Shown here in pieces: positions 44,256-53,053 of a stretch of DNA of 64,000 bases. The DNA comes from Prevotella aff. ruminicola Tc2-24 (GTDB lineage Bacteria > Bacteroidota > Bacteroidia > Bacteroidales > Bacteroidaceae), in the NCBI RefSeq assembly GCF_900110895.1, contig NZ_FOIQ01000002.1:373810-437809 (forward strand). Reading direction: 5' to 3'. Below the pieces are notes generated by a model. That model searched no databases. It saw only the letters and a list, made by a program, of their open reading frames with translations, and had not been told where the DNA came from. The position numbers and the translations under genes are program-made. Positions within the stretch are counted from its first letter, which is position 1. The number at the start of each line of letters is the position of its first letter.

Positions 44256-46148
44256 TTATTCGAGATAAGTGTAACCATATAACCCAGAACGATAGTTACT
44301 CAGGAACTCCTTGCCTTCCTCAAGGGAAATCCTACCCTGTTTAACACTTTTGGCTACCCATACCTCCAACTGACGGACGAGTTTCTTGGGGTCGTATTGG
44401 ACGTAGTCGAGCACCTCGGCCACGGTCTCACCATCGATGATTTGGTCGATATGATAGGAACCGTCTTTTTCAGAGATATGTACAGCATTTGTGTCACCGA
44501 ACAGATTGTGCATGTCGCCTAGGATCTCCTGATAAGCGCCCACGAGGAAAACCCCCAGATAGTAAGATTCGTTCTTTCTGAGCGGATGAACAGGAAGGGA
44601 GTGCGAGTTATTGCGGTTGGTCACGAAGTTGGCTACCTTTCCGTCTGAGTCGCATGTGATATCTTGGATGGTTGCATTACGTGTAGGACGTTCGTCAAGA
44701 CGCTGGATAGGCATGATGGGAAAAAGTTGGTCGATGGCCCATGAATCTGGCAAACTCTGGAACAGAGAAAAGTTACAGAAATATTTGTCGGCTAAGAGTT
44801 TGTCGATGTTCATCAACTCCTCTGGAATATGCTTTAGACCTTTTGTAAGGATATTGATTTCATGACACACGCTCCAATACATGGCCTCAATCTCGGCGCG
44901 AGTTTTCAGGTCGACGATGCCATGACTGAAAAGATCGAGCACTTCCTCGCGGATCTGTTCCGCATCATGCCAGTCTTCCAGCACATTCCGTGGTGAGAGG
45001 TTGTCCCATATATCATAGAGATCCTTCACTAACTGATGGCTCTCCTCATCGGGCTCGAACTCCTCGGGCATTTCTGGTAGGGAGGCTGTCTCTAGCACAT
45101 CGATGACAAGTACGGAGTGGTGAGCTGCCAGGGAGCGTCCGCTCTCTGTGATGATATTCGGATGGGGAAGATTATTCTTGTTGGCAGCCTCTACAAAGGT
45201 ATAAATACAGTCGTTGACATATTCCTGAATGGAGTAGTTAACGGAGCTTTCGCTCGAGGGTGAGCGAGTGCCGTCATAGTCGACGCCAAGACCACCGCCA
45301 CAGTCAACAAAGTCAACGTTGTAGCCCATCTTATGCAATTGAATATAGAATTGTGAGGCCTCGCGGAGTGCTGTTTGGATACGACGAATCTTAGTAATTT
45401 GAGATCCGATATGGAAATGGATCAGACGCAGGCAGTCGCGCATGTCTTTCTTGTCCAATAGCTCAAGAGCTTCCAATAGTTCTGCACTTGTTAGGCCGAA
45501 TTTGCTGGCATCACCGCCGCTTTCCTCCCACTTGCCGCTACCACTGGAGGCTAGTTTAATGCGGATGCCAATGTTAGGACGGACATTCAATTTTTTTGCC
45601 ACTTTCGCGATGATCTCCAGTTCGTTAAGTTTTTCAACGACGATGAAGATTTTCTTACCCATCTTTTGTGCAAGCAGTGCTAGTTCGATATAGCTCTGGT
45701 CTTTATAGCCGTTACAGACGATTAGAGAATCGCTTTGGCACTGAACGGCGATAACGGCATGGAGCTCGGGCTTAGAACCTGCCTCAAGTCCTAAGTTGAA
45801 CTTTTTGCCGTGTGAGATAATCTCCTCGACGACGGGCTGCATCTGATTCACCTTGATAGGATAGATGACGTAATTCTCTCCTTTGTACTCATACTCCTCG
45901 GCTGCCCTTTTGAAACAACTCCACGTCTTCTCGATTCGGTTGTCGAGGATGTCGGGGAAGCGGAGCAATACAGGCGGAGTGACGTCGCGCAGTGCGAGTT
46001 CGTCCATGACCTCGCGGATGTCAATCTGTGTCTTGTTTTTACACGGTGTGACATAGACATGACCTTTGTCGTTGATGCCGAAATAGGAAGTGCCCCAACC
46101 AGTGATGTTATAGAGCTCTTTCGAATCTTCAATCGTCCATTTCTTCAT
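44256..46148 (-). CDS. speA: Biosynthetic arginine decarboxylase
   Basis: 630 residues, usual for the SpeA family. The PLP lysine lies in VIYPIKVNQMQPVVEEI. The barrel carries GLEAGSKPELHAVIA, HFHIGSQITKIRRI and DCGGGLGVDYDGTRS; the dimer-partner domain has ITESGRSLAAHHSVLV. It converts L-arginine to agmatine and CO2 as the first step to putrescine/spermidine. It starts 35 bp after aroK and is followed by argB, suggesting linked polyamine and arginine supply. Confidence 0.95.
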   Translation of the reverse strand: MKKWTIEDSKELYNITGWGTSYFGINDKGHVYVTPCKNKTQIDIREVMDELALRDVTPPVLLRFPDILDNRIEKTWSCFKRAAEEYEYKGENYVIYPIKVNQMQPVVEEIISHGKKFNLGLEAGSKPELHAVIAVQCQSDSLIVCNGYKDQSYIELALLAQKMGKKIFIVVEKLNELEIIAKVAKKLNVRPNIGIRIKLASSGSGKWEESGGDASKFGLTSAELLEALELLDKKDMRDCLRLIHFHIGSQITKIRRIQTALREASQFYIQLHKMGYNVDFVDCGGGLGVDYDGTRSPSSESSVNYSIQEYVNDCIYTFVEAANKNNLPHPNIITESGRSLAAHHSVLVIDVLETASLPEMPEEFEPDEESHQLVKDLYDIWDNLSPRNVLEDWHDAEQIREEVLDLFSHGIVDLKTRAEIEAMYWSVCHEINILTKGLKHIPEELMNIDKLLADKYFCNFSLFQSLPDSWAIDQLFPIMPIQRLDERPTRNATIQDITCDSDGKVANFVTNRNNSHSLPVHPLRKNESYYLGVFLVGAYQEILGDMHNLFGDTNAVHISEKDGSYHIDQIIDGETVAEVLDYVQYDPKKLVRQLEVWVAKSVKQGRISLEEGKEFLSNYRSGLYGYTYLE

Positions 46149-46183
46149 GACTTTTCAAATCGGTTTGTTAGGGTGATTAGGTG

Positions 46184-46711
46184 TTATAGAGAGAGCAACT
46201 CGCGAATTTTGGCGATGCTGATTTTGATTTTCTCATAATTGTCCATCAGACTGACATCCAGTGTGTAACGCGCCTTGTTGTAAAATATTTCCCGTTTCTC
46301 TAACTGTTCCCTGATGAAGGTAATGAGTTCCTCGGGACTCTTGCCTTTCAGCAACGGGCGTTCACCCTTGCTCATTAACAAATGTTTGTATAGTACCTCT
46401 GGTGTCGCTTTCAGGTATATTACCTGTCCTTGTTCGTTGAGGTAGTCCATGTTGTCGAAAAAACAAGGTGTTCCACCACCGCAACTGATGATTACATCCT
46501 CAAATTCTGCTATCTCATGGAGCATGTTATGCTCTATCAGACGGAATCCTTCCTCACCTTTCTCGGCAAAGATCTGGGTAACGGTCTTGCGCATACGGTT
46601 TTCGATATACCAATCGAGGTCATAGAAGACAATACCCAGTTCCTGTGAGAGCGCCTTGCCGATTGTGGTTTTCCCAGCTCCCATATAGCCGACGAGGATA
46701 ATACGTGTCAT
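46184..46711 (-). CDS. aroK: Shikimate kinase
   Basis: 175 residues. Walker A GYMGAGKTTIGKALSQELG, the shikimate-binding DLDWYIE (an E variant of the usual DxD), GEEGFRLIEHNML (FRxxE) and ISCGGGTPCF (GGG) are all in place, with the lid around MSKGERPLLKGKS. It phosphorylates shikimate at the 3-OH for chorismate synthesis. It begins one base after the topA stop, so the two are tightly coupled. Confidence 0.95.
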   Translation of the reverse strand: MTRIILVGYMGAGKTTIGKALSQELGIVFYDLDWYIENRMRKTVTQIFAEKGEEGFRLIEHNMLHEIAEFEDVIISCGGGTPCFFDNMDYLNEQGQVIYLKATPEVLYKHLLMSKGERPLLKGKSPEELITFIREQLEKREIFYNKARYTLDVSLMDNYEKIKISIAKIRELLSL

Positions 46712-46712
46712 G

Positions 46713-49025
46713 TCAACCTTTCTTTACAGGAGTCGCATGGATAACTTTCATGCACTCGTCGTAAGTAAGCTCTGCGACTTTCTCATGAAGGGACTTCGGC
46801 AGACGATAGTTCTTGCCGTCGTATACCAGATAGGGACCGTACCGACCGTTGAGGACCTCCAGTTTCGCGTCCTCGAGGAAAATCTTCAGATGCTTCTTAT
46901 TGTCTTGCTGACGTTTCTCCTCAATTAGCGCGATAGCCTCATTGAGGGTGATGGTCATGGGGTCGGCTCCCTTGGGGAGTGACGTGTATTTTCTGTCGTG
47001 AAGGACGTAGGGACCGAAGCGACCGGCACCGATGGTGACAGGTTTTCCTTCAAATTCGCCCACCTCACGTGGTAACTTAAATAGATCGAGTGCTTCGTCG
47101 ATAGTGATAGTCTCCATGCTTTGCTCTTTAGGTAACTGAGCAAACAGCGGTTTGTCCTTATCCTCAGCGGTACCTATCTGTACGACTGGTCCGAAACGGC
47201 CGATTTTTACGAATACGGGCCGATCGCTATTGGGATCAACGCCTAACAGACGCTCACCGGCCTTGTGTACATTACGGCTGTTCATGGTCTTCTCGACGGT
47301 AGGCTTGAAGTCGTTATAGAACGTGTGCATCATGTCTGTCCACTTCTCACCACCTTCAGCGATTCTATCGAAGTCCTGCTCCACCTTTGCAGTGAAGTTA
47401 TAGTCCATAATATCCTTGAAGTTCTTCATCAAGAAGTCATTCACGACGATACCCACATCGGTGGGAATAAGTTTTCCTTTCTCTGAGCCAACCATCTCTT
47501 TACGAGTCTTCTGGTTGATTTGCTTCCCTTTCAGTTGGAAGAGAGAATAGCTGCGTTCCTCACCTTTCTTATCACCTTTCTGCACATATTCGCGCTGCTG
47601 GATTGTTGAGATGGTTGGGGCGTATGTTGACGGACGACCGATACCCAACTCTTCCATCTTGTGTACGAGGCTAGCCTCTGTGTATCGCTGTGGTCCCTGA
47701 CTGAAGCGCTCTGTGGCGAGAATCTCGCGACGGACTAGTTCCTGTCCTTTCTTCAATGGGGGAAGGAGGTGTCCGAACTCGTCAATCTGCTCATCATCAT
47801 CGGAAGATTCACGGTAGACCTTAAGGAATCCATCGAACTTCACCAGTTCACCCTGGGCAACAAACTGTTCGTCGCATCCGCTGACCTGAATGTTAATGGT
47901 GGTTTTTTCAATCTCTGCATCGGCCATCTGGCTGGCTATCGTGCGTTTCCAAATCAGTTCGTACAGTCGCTTCTCTTGTGCAGTTCCTTCTATCTCAGCC
48001 TGATCCATGTATGTTGGGCGGATGGCTTCGTGTGCCTCTTGTGCTCCCTTGGCGCTGGTGTGATACTGACGGGGCTTGCTATAGTTGCTGCCATATAGCT
48101 TAGCAATCTCCTCCTTGCTGGCACCGAGACAGAGATTCGAGAGATTGACAGAGTCAGTACGCATATAAGTGATACGTCCATTCTCATAAAGGTGTTGTGC
48201 TACCATCATCGTCTGACTGACCGTATAGCCGAGCTTACGGGCAGCCTCTTGCTGGAGGGTGGACGTGGTGAAAGGAGGCGCCGGTGTGCGCTTGACTGGT
48301 TTTTTTGTGATACTCTCTACGGTGAATGTAGCTTCCTTGCACTTCTCCAAGAAGGCCATCGCTTCGTTCTCTGTCTTAAATCGTGAACCCAATAGTGCCT
48401 TTACCTCTGTTGCCGAACCGTCGGGGTTGGTGACAGCAAAGATACCGTTCACACTATAATATATTTCACTCTTGAAGTTCTGAATCTCACGTTCACGCTC
48501 AACAATTAGTCGGACAGCCACGCTCTGCACGCGACCGGCAGAGAGAGCAGGCTTGACTTTCCTCCACAAGACGGGTGACAGTTTGAAGCCGACGATACGG
48601 TCAAGCACACGGCGTGCCTGTTGTGCGTTCACCAGGTTCATGTCCAGATGGCGAGGATGCTCAATGGCATCAAGAATAGCCGTTTTGGTGATTTCATGGA
48701 AGACAATGCGGTTGGTCTTCTGCTTGTCGAGCCCAAGCACCTCGCACAGATGCCATGAGATGGCTTCTCCCTCACGGTCCTCATCGGATGCGAGCCAGAC
48801 CTTTTCGGCTTTGGCTGCTTTTGAACGCAGGTCGGCTACCAACTTGGTCTTTTCTTCGGGAATCTCGTATTCTGGCTCAAGCGTCTTATCATCGACGCTT
48901 AGTTCTTTTTTCTTCAAGTCGCGGATATGTCCATAGCTTGACATGACCTTAAAGTCCTTTCCGAGAAACTTCTCAATGGTCTTTGCCTTGGCTGGAGACT
49001 CCACGATCACTAAGTTTTTCTGCAT
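46713..49025 (-). CDS. topA: DNA topoisomerase I (type IA)
   Basis: 770 residues. The Toprim domain starts LVIVESPAKAKTIEKFLG and includes ASDEDREGEAISWHL (catalytic acidic triad). The active-site tyrosine is in GRITYMRTDSVNLS. The C-terminus holds three Topo_C-type repeats marked by GRFGPVVQIG, GRFGPYVLHD and GRYGPYLVYD, rather than the cysteine zinc ribbons of E. coli TopA. It relaxes negative supercoils. First gene of the topA-aroK-speA-argB set, with a TACTTTTG box at 49057-49064. Confidence 0.96.
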   Translation of the reverse strand: MQKNLVIVESPAKAKTIEKFLGKDFKVMSSYGHIRDLKKKELSVDDKTLEPEYEIPEEKTKLVADLRSKAAKAEKVWLASDEDREGEAISWHLCEVLGLDKQKTNRIVFHEITKTAILDAIEHPRHLDMNLVNAQQARRVLDRIVGFKLSPVLWRKVKPALSAGRVQSVAVRLIVEREREIQNFKSEIYYSVNGIFAVTNPDGSATEVKALLGSRFKTENEAMAFLEKCKEATFTVESITKKPVKRTPAPPFTTSTLQQEAARKLGYTVSQTMMVAQHLYENGRITYMRTDSVNLSNLCLGASKEEIAKLYGSNYSKPRQYHTSAKGAQEAHEAIRPTYMDQAEIEGTAQEKRLYELIWKRTIASQMADAEIEKTTINIQVSGCDEQFVAQGELVKFDGFLKVYRESSDDDEQIDEFGHLLPPLKKGQELVRREILATERFSQGPQRYTEASLVHKMEELGIGRPSTYAPTISTIQQREYVQKGDKKGEERSYSLFQLKGKQINQKTRKEMVGSEKGKLIPTDVGIVVNDFLMKNFKDIMDYNFTAKVEQDFDRIAEGGEKWTDMMHTFYNDFKPTVEKTMNSRNVHKAGERLLGVDPNSDRPVFVKIGRFGPVVQIGTAEDKDKPLFAQLPKEQSMETITIDEALDLFKLPREVGEFEGKPVTIGAGRFGPYVLHDRKYTSLPKGADPMTITLNEAIALIEEKRQQDNKKHLKIFLEDAKLEVLNGRYGPYLVYDGKNYRLPKSLHEKVAELTYDECMKVIHATPVKKG

Positions 49026-49056
49026 ACTTCGTCTTGTTTTTATTTCTTACGGGCTG

Positions 49057-49064
49057 CAAAAGTA
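49057..49064 (-). promoter_or_regulatory. -7 box of the topA operon
   Basis: CAAAAGTA (TACTTTTG on minus) lies 31 bp before the topA ATG. No clear -33 element was found. Confidence 0.45.
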
Positions 49065-49113
49065 AGCAAAAAACTTTCTCTCACCTTATTTATATATAGG
49101 ATTTTTTGTTTTC

Positions 49114-49644
49114 TTAACAATTATCTTGTAGGAAGCGTTGAACGGCTTGACGGATAGAGAGTAGTCCAAAATGCCTAACATCCACATCATGAAGGGATAA
49201 CCAAAGACATTCGGCTGCGTCGTCATCTGCTTGTGGCATGACGCTCTCGTATGTATGACAGATGAAGAACATATCGAGTGTGTGAATCTCCATGTCTGAG
49301 TAGGGGTATATGTTAGGAATGGAAAAAAGGTATTTTACGTTATCGGCATCGATTGTGAGACCCGTTTCCTCCTTGATTTCACGTACCATACCTTGTTCAC
49401 CGGACTCTTCATTGTCAACAAAACCGCCTGGTAGGTCAAGTGTGCCCTTGGCTGGTTCTTTCCCACGACGGACGACCAACAGCTCGTTTTTTTCGTTTAG
49501 GATAAAAGCGGCTGTTGCCGAACTGGGGTTCTGGTAATAAGTGAACCCACATTTCGAGCAGTGTTTGCTTTTGAAATTGTGTTCCTTGAATAGCTCACTG
49601 CCACATTTTGGACAGTAATGAAAGATGTCTAATGGATGATTCAT
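49114..49644 (-). CDS. Nudix hydrolase with N-terminal zinc ribbon
   Basis: 176 residues. An N-terminal ribbon CPKCG...CSKCGFTYYQNPSSA is like that of NudC-type NADH pyrophosphatases, followed by the Nudix box GGFVDNEESGEQGMVREIKE-ETGL (GX5EX7REUXEEXGU fits). It is shorter than NudC and lacks its SQPWPFPxS motif, so general ADP-ribose, NUDIX 1 or nucleotide pyrophosphatase activity is more likely. It starts 21 bp after the esterase stop on the same strand. Confidence 0.87.
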   Translation of the reverse strand: MNHPLDIFHYCPKCGSELFKEHNFKSKHCSKCGFTYYQNPSSATAAFILNEKNELLVVRRGKEPAKGTLDLPGGFVDNEESGEQGMVREIKEETGLTIDADNVKYLFSIPNIYPYSDMEIHTLDMFFICHTYESVMPQADDDAAECLWLSLHDVDVRHFGLLSIRQAVQRFLQDNC

Positions 49645-49665
49645 ATTTCTAAGTAAACGATTACA

Positions 49666-51117
49666 TTACCAATTGTCGGTACGGAACGGGAATAGGGGCA
49701 GGTTGGCCCCGTTTTTCATGTTACCGAGTTGGAAGTTCTTAAAACAGTAACGTACAGCTACGGGTTTTTTGACCTTAGGCGAGTATACCTTGATGGCCTC
49801 ATCCCAGTAATTACCGCCAGGTTGCCAAAAGTGCTGGGCTTCGGCGGGGTAGAAGACCTTGTCCTCACCGGCAATCTCAAAACCTTTGATATCCTCAAAA
49901 GGTGCGTCGCTGTGGTAATTGTCCTGCAGATGGATATAGGCGGCACAGTCTTTGATGATCATGTCTTTGAACGTCGAACTCTTATAAAGTATTTTTTCAA
50001 AGCCATAGTCGCGGTTGAGCGCGGTATAGGCCAGTCGTTCACCCACCTGTTGCTTCTGAGCGGGATGAATCTGTGAGAATTCATAGGGGAAAACCAAATC
50101 GTTTGTGCAGACAAGAGAACTATTGGGGATCATCTGGCTGGCCTTGTGCTGCTGTTCACGCAACAAAGCACCGCTGGTGTCGTCGAGATCATCGTTATAG
50201 GCATAGGGAGCAATCTGAACAAAATAAAAGGGAATCTCTCCTAATCCAAATTGTGAACGCCATTGCTCAACGAGCAATGTCAGGCGCTCAGCATATTGAT
50301 TACCAGAATCACCGACGTTTGAGCAGCCCTGGTAGAATAGGATACCTTTAATGGTATAGTTCAGGATGGGGTTGAAAGTACCGTTTCCCCAGAGCATGGA
50401 GCGGTGATAATCATACAATTCCCATTTCTTACAGATTGTAACGGAATCTGTCGGATCGTTGGTGTATTCCTGCAAGTTTTCTTTTGTTAGCCAACTTTCT
50501 ACGCGCGTACCTCCTTTATTCGCTTCAATGATTCCGACGGGGATGTCCAGTGCCTGGTGTATGGTGCGAGCAAAAAAATAACCAGTGGCCGAGAAGTCAC
50601 CGACGGTATTAGGAGAGCAGGTCTTCCACTCGCATAGAGCGTCATCCTGTGGCTCAGCACGCATCACGCTGGGAATTTTCACAGAACGTACTCCTCTGTG
50701 ATTGACGGCATCAATGACTACTTGATTATAGTCTTTTACGGGGCATTGCCAAAATCCTTTTACCGGCATCTCCATGTTCGACTGTCCAGCACATACCCAC
50801 ACCTCACCGGCTACGACATTACTGACGGTTACCGGTTCTCCGTCATCGAATGTGATTGATAGTGGATCGTAACTTGCTTTTGGGGTCTTTACTTTTACGA
50901 GCCATCGCCCGTCTTTGTCAGCTTTGCTCATCGTTGTTGTGCAATCCCATGAAGTGGTAACCTTCACCGTCTTGCCGGGTTGAGTCCATCCCCAGAGACG
51001 AGCCTCGGTCTGCTGTTGTAGTACCATGTTATCACATATGATGTGAGGTAGTCTTACTTTGGCTTCTACGCCGAGTACTAGAACCGCGAGTGTTAAAGTC
51101 GAAAGGGTTTTCTTCAT
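49666..51117 (-). CDS. Sialate O-acetylesterase-like SGNH esterase, exported
   Basis: 483 residues from the ATG at 51117; 13 further codons upstream cross a -7 box and are excluded. Signal peptide MKKTLSTLTLAVLVLGVEA. The SGNH motif WVCAGQSNMEMPV contains the nucleophile serine, and IHPAQKQQVGERLA the distal Asp/His region. Family 9-O-acetylesterases remove acetyl groups from sialic acid or, in plant-degraders, from xylan side chains. The GH8 enzyme at 55255 makes a xylan role worth considering, but the two are separated by cobalamin genes. Confidence 0.88.
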   Translation of the reverse strand: MKKTLSTLTLAVLVLGVEAKVRLPHIICDNMVLQQQTEARLWGWTQPGKTVKVTTSWDCTTTMSKADKDGRWLVKVKTPKASYDPLSITFDDGEPVTVSNVVAGEVWVCAGQSNMEMPVKGFWQCPVKDYNQVVIDAVNHRGVRSVKIPSVMRAEPQDDALCEWKTCSPNTVGDFSATGYFFARTIHQALDIPVGIIEANKGGTRVESWLTKENLQEYTNDPTDSVTICKKWELYDYHRSMLWGNGTFNPILNYTIKGILFYQGCSNVGDSGNQYAERLTLLVEQWRSQFGLGEIPFYFVQIAPYAYNDDLDDTSGALLREQQHKASQMIPNSSLVCTNDLVFPYEFSQIHPAQKQQVGERLAYTALNRDYGFEKILYKSSTFKDMIIKDCAAYIHLQDNYHSDAPFEDIKGFEIAGEDKVFYPAEAQHFWQPGGNYWDEAIKVYSPKVKKPVAVRYCFKNFQLGNMKNGANLPLFPFRTDNW

Positions 51118-51145
51118 TGTTATCGTAGTTTTAAGTTCCGAGATG

Positions 51146-51153
51146 CAAAGATA
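51146..51153 (-). promoter_or_regulatory. -7 box of the esterase gene
   Basis: CAAAGATA (TATCTTTG on minus), 28 bp before the ATG; supports the start at 51117. Confidence 0.5.
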
Positions 51154-51173
51154 CAACTTCTTGGGGAGAGATG

Positions 51174-51204
51174 TTGTTGATTCGCGCTTTTTTTTCTAAT
51201 TTTG
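51174..51204 (+). promoter_or_regulatory. Promoter of cobD
   Basis: TTG at 51174-51176 and TAATTTTG at 51197-51204 are 20 bp apart. The transcript would start near 51210, before a small reading frame (51221-51265). No cobalamin riboswitch fits in the remaining leader. Confidence 0.6.
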
Positions 51205-51220
51205 CATAATAGTATCATAA

Positions 51221-51265
51221 ATGAAGAAAAAAGGTTTAGCGTATTGGCTCATTATCAATGATTAA
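51221..51265 (+). CDS. Possible 14-residue leader peptide overlapping cobD
   Basis: ATG at 51221 opens MKKKGLAYWLIIND and stops at 51263-51265, eight bases past the first base of cobD (51258). Such an overlap could couple cobD translation to the small frame. The peptide has no recognisable family and could be chance; it is listed for its position right after the promoter. Confidence 0.3.
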   Translation: MKKKGLAYWLIIND

Positions 51266-52241
51266 TCCGTTGTCTCTGTTATTTGGTTGGGTGCTCGACC
51301 TTGTTCTCGGTGATCCACAGAGGATACGGTTAAGGGGACACAGTCGGGGAGTGCGGTTACCGCATCCTGTGGTGTGCTTTGGACGGATGATTTCGTTCTG
51401 TGAGTATCGGTTCAATAAGGGACGCTTTCGCAAATTGAAGGGCGCTGTGGTGGCAGTTACTTTAATCCTTTTGGTTTTTGGAGTGATGTGGGCTCTCAGA
51501 GAGCTGTTTAGTATGTTCACAATACCTCTTAGTGATGGTACCCGGCAACCTGTGCTCTTCTATCTCTTTGATATGCTGTTGGTTTTCTACTGTCTGGCTG
51601 GCACGACGCTCATTCGGGAGGTACGTCAGGTATTTCTCGCCCTCGACCGGTCGTTAGACGAGGGGCGACGGCAGGTGGCTCGTATTGTGGGACGCGACAC
51701 GTCGGAGCTCTCTGCCCAGGAAGTGATGACTGCAGCCCTCGAGACTCTTGCAGAGAATCTTAGTGATGGGGTGGTCGCCCCACTATTTTGGTTGGCTCTA
51801 TTAGGAACACCTGGTATGCTGACCTATAAGATGGTGAATACGCTTGATTCGATGATTGGCTACCGTACGAAGCGTTATAGAGCGTTTGGTTGTTGGGCCG
51901 CCTATATCGATGATGTGGCCAACTATCTCCCTGCCCGTCTTACGGCCTTATTGATGATTCTTGTGTCGGGAAGGCTTGACTTGTTGTCATTTGTTTGGTG
52001 CAATGGTAGTAACCATGCCTCACCCAACAGCGGCTATCCGGAAGCCGCTCTTGCCGGAATCCTTGATTGTCGTTTTGGTGGTCCTCATTATTATTTTGGC
52101 GAACTTTTCTATAAACCTTATATTGGTGATCATGATCGTCTGTTGACGAAAGAAGATATGCTGATTGCTGTTCGCATCAATCGGATGACAGAGGTATGGA
52201 TGGTTGGTTTAGTCGCGTTGACATCATGGATTTGTTGTTAA
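51258..52241 (+). CDS. cobD: Adenosylcobinamide-phosphate synthase
   Basis: 327 residues with several membrane helices. CobD/CbiB features: FGWVLDLVLGDPQRI, LPHPVVCFGRMI, ALETLAENLSDGVVAPLFWL, YKMVNTLDSMIGYRTKRY and a conserved end SPNSGYPEAALAGILDCRFGG. It joins aminopropanol phosphate to adenosylcobyric acid in the inner membrane. Its last 18 bases overlap the last 18 of cobS on the opposite strand. Confidence 0.95.
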   Translation: MINPLSLLFGWVLDLVLGDPQRIRLRGHSRGVRLPHPVVCFGRMISFCEYRFNKGRFRKLKGAVVAVTLILLVFGVMWALRELFSMFTIPLSDGTRQPVLFYLFDMLLVFYCLAGTTLIREVRQVFLALDRSLDEGRRQVARIVGRDTSELSAQEVMTAALETLAENLSDGVVAPLFWLALLGTPGMLTYKMVNTLDSMIGYRTKRYRAFGCWAAYIDDVANYLPARLTALLMILVSGRLDLLSFVWCNGSNHASPNSGYPEAALAGILDCRFGGPHYYFGELFYKPYIGDHDRLLTKEDMLIAVRINRMTEVWMVGLVALTSWICC

Positions 52242-53048
52242 CGTACAGACGACCAGGCAGGTTGTCAGTTCTACCAGAAGATAGACTGCGCCGCAGCAGT
52301 CACCGGTATAGCCGTGTAGACGACGCCAGATGAGCAGGTAGAGGAAATACATTATTAGACAAGGTAAGAAGATAACCATCTCCCATGACAGGTGGGTTAG
52401 GTAGAGAAAGGTTGCCATGGGAAGCAGTCCCTGAATGGCAAGACTGATGCCAGCCTTCCAGTCGATTTTCCTATAAACGGTTTTGGCCTTTGCTTCGTCC
52501 TCTTGTCGTGCATATGGCATCATCATAATCAGTTGGCTAGTCACCATCTTACTATAAGGATCGGCGACAAGGATGGTTAGAGCGGCCATTTTAGGCGACA
52601 TGGAGAATAGGACGGTTCCTAAGAGCAATACGTATATGAAAAGTCCTAGTACACCAAAGGTGCCGATGTGTGAGTCTTTCATGATATCTAAGATACGCTG
52701 GCGGTCAGTACCTCCGCCTCCGAAACCATCGAGAAAGTCGGCCAGTCCGTCTTCGTGAAGGGCTCCAGTCATAAGCATTCGCATGCTAATGGCGGTGATA
52801 ACAGCAATAGCGTAGGGTACGACCATACTACCAAAGTAGAGTATAGCGGCCATCGTACTGCCCGTGAGCCAACCAGTGAGCGGCCAGTGCTCGACAACTG
52901 CCTGATAACACGTTTTAGGCGGCTTGTGCAATCGCCAGAAGGGCAGACGGGTAAAGAAAATGAAGGCGGCCCAGGTACGATCGTACCAACGACAGCGTTC
53001 TGATGAGTTCTGGTCTTTTGGACGGAGTGGGTCAATATGGATCTCCAT
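52224..53048 (-). CDS. cobS: Adenosylcobinamide-GDP ribazoletransferase (cobalamin synthase)
   Basis: 274 residues, polytopic. CobS motifs: WAAFIFFTRLPFWRL, ALHEDGLADFLDGFGGGGTD with RQRILDIMKDSHIGTFGVLG, and the C-terminal RLHGYTGDCCGAVYLLVE. It joins adenosylcobinamide-GDP with alpha-ribazole (or its phosphate) in the membrane. Last gene in the cobC-cobU-cobT-cobS run, five bases after cobT. Confidence 0.95.
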   Translation of the reverse strand: MEIHIDPLRPKDQNSSERCRWYDRTWAAFIFFTRLPFWRLHKPPKTCYQAVVEHWPLTGWLTGSTMAAILYFGSMVVPYAIAVITAISMRMLMTGALHEDGLADFLDGFGGGGTDRQRILDIMKDSHIGTFGVLGLFIYVLLLGTVLFSMSPKMAALTILVADPYSKMVTSQLIMMMPYARQEDEAKAKTVYRKIDWKAGISLAIQGLLPMATFLYLTHLSWEMVIFLPCLIMYFLYLLIWRRLHGYTGDCCGAVYLLVELTTCLVVCTLTTNP

Positions 53049-53053
53049 GGTGG

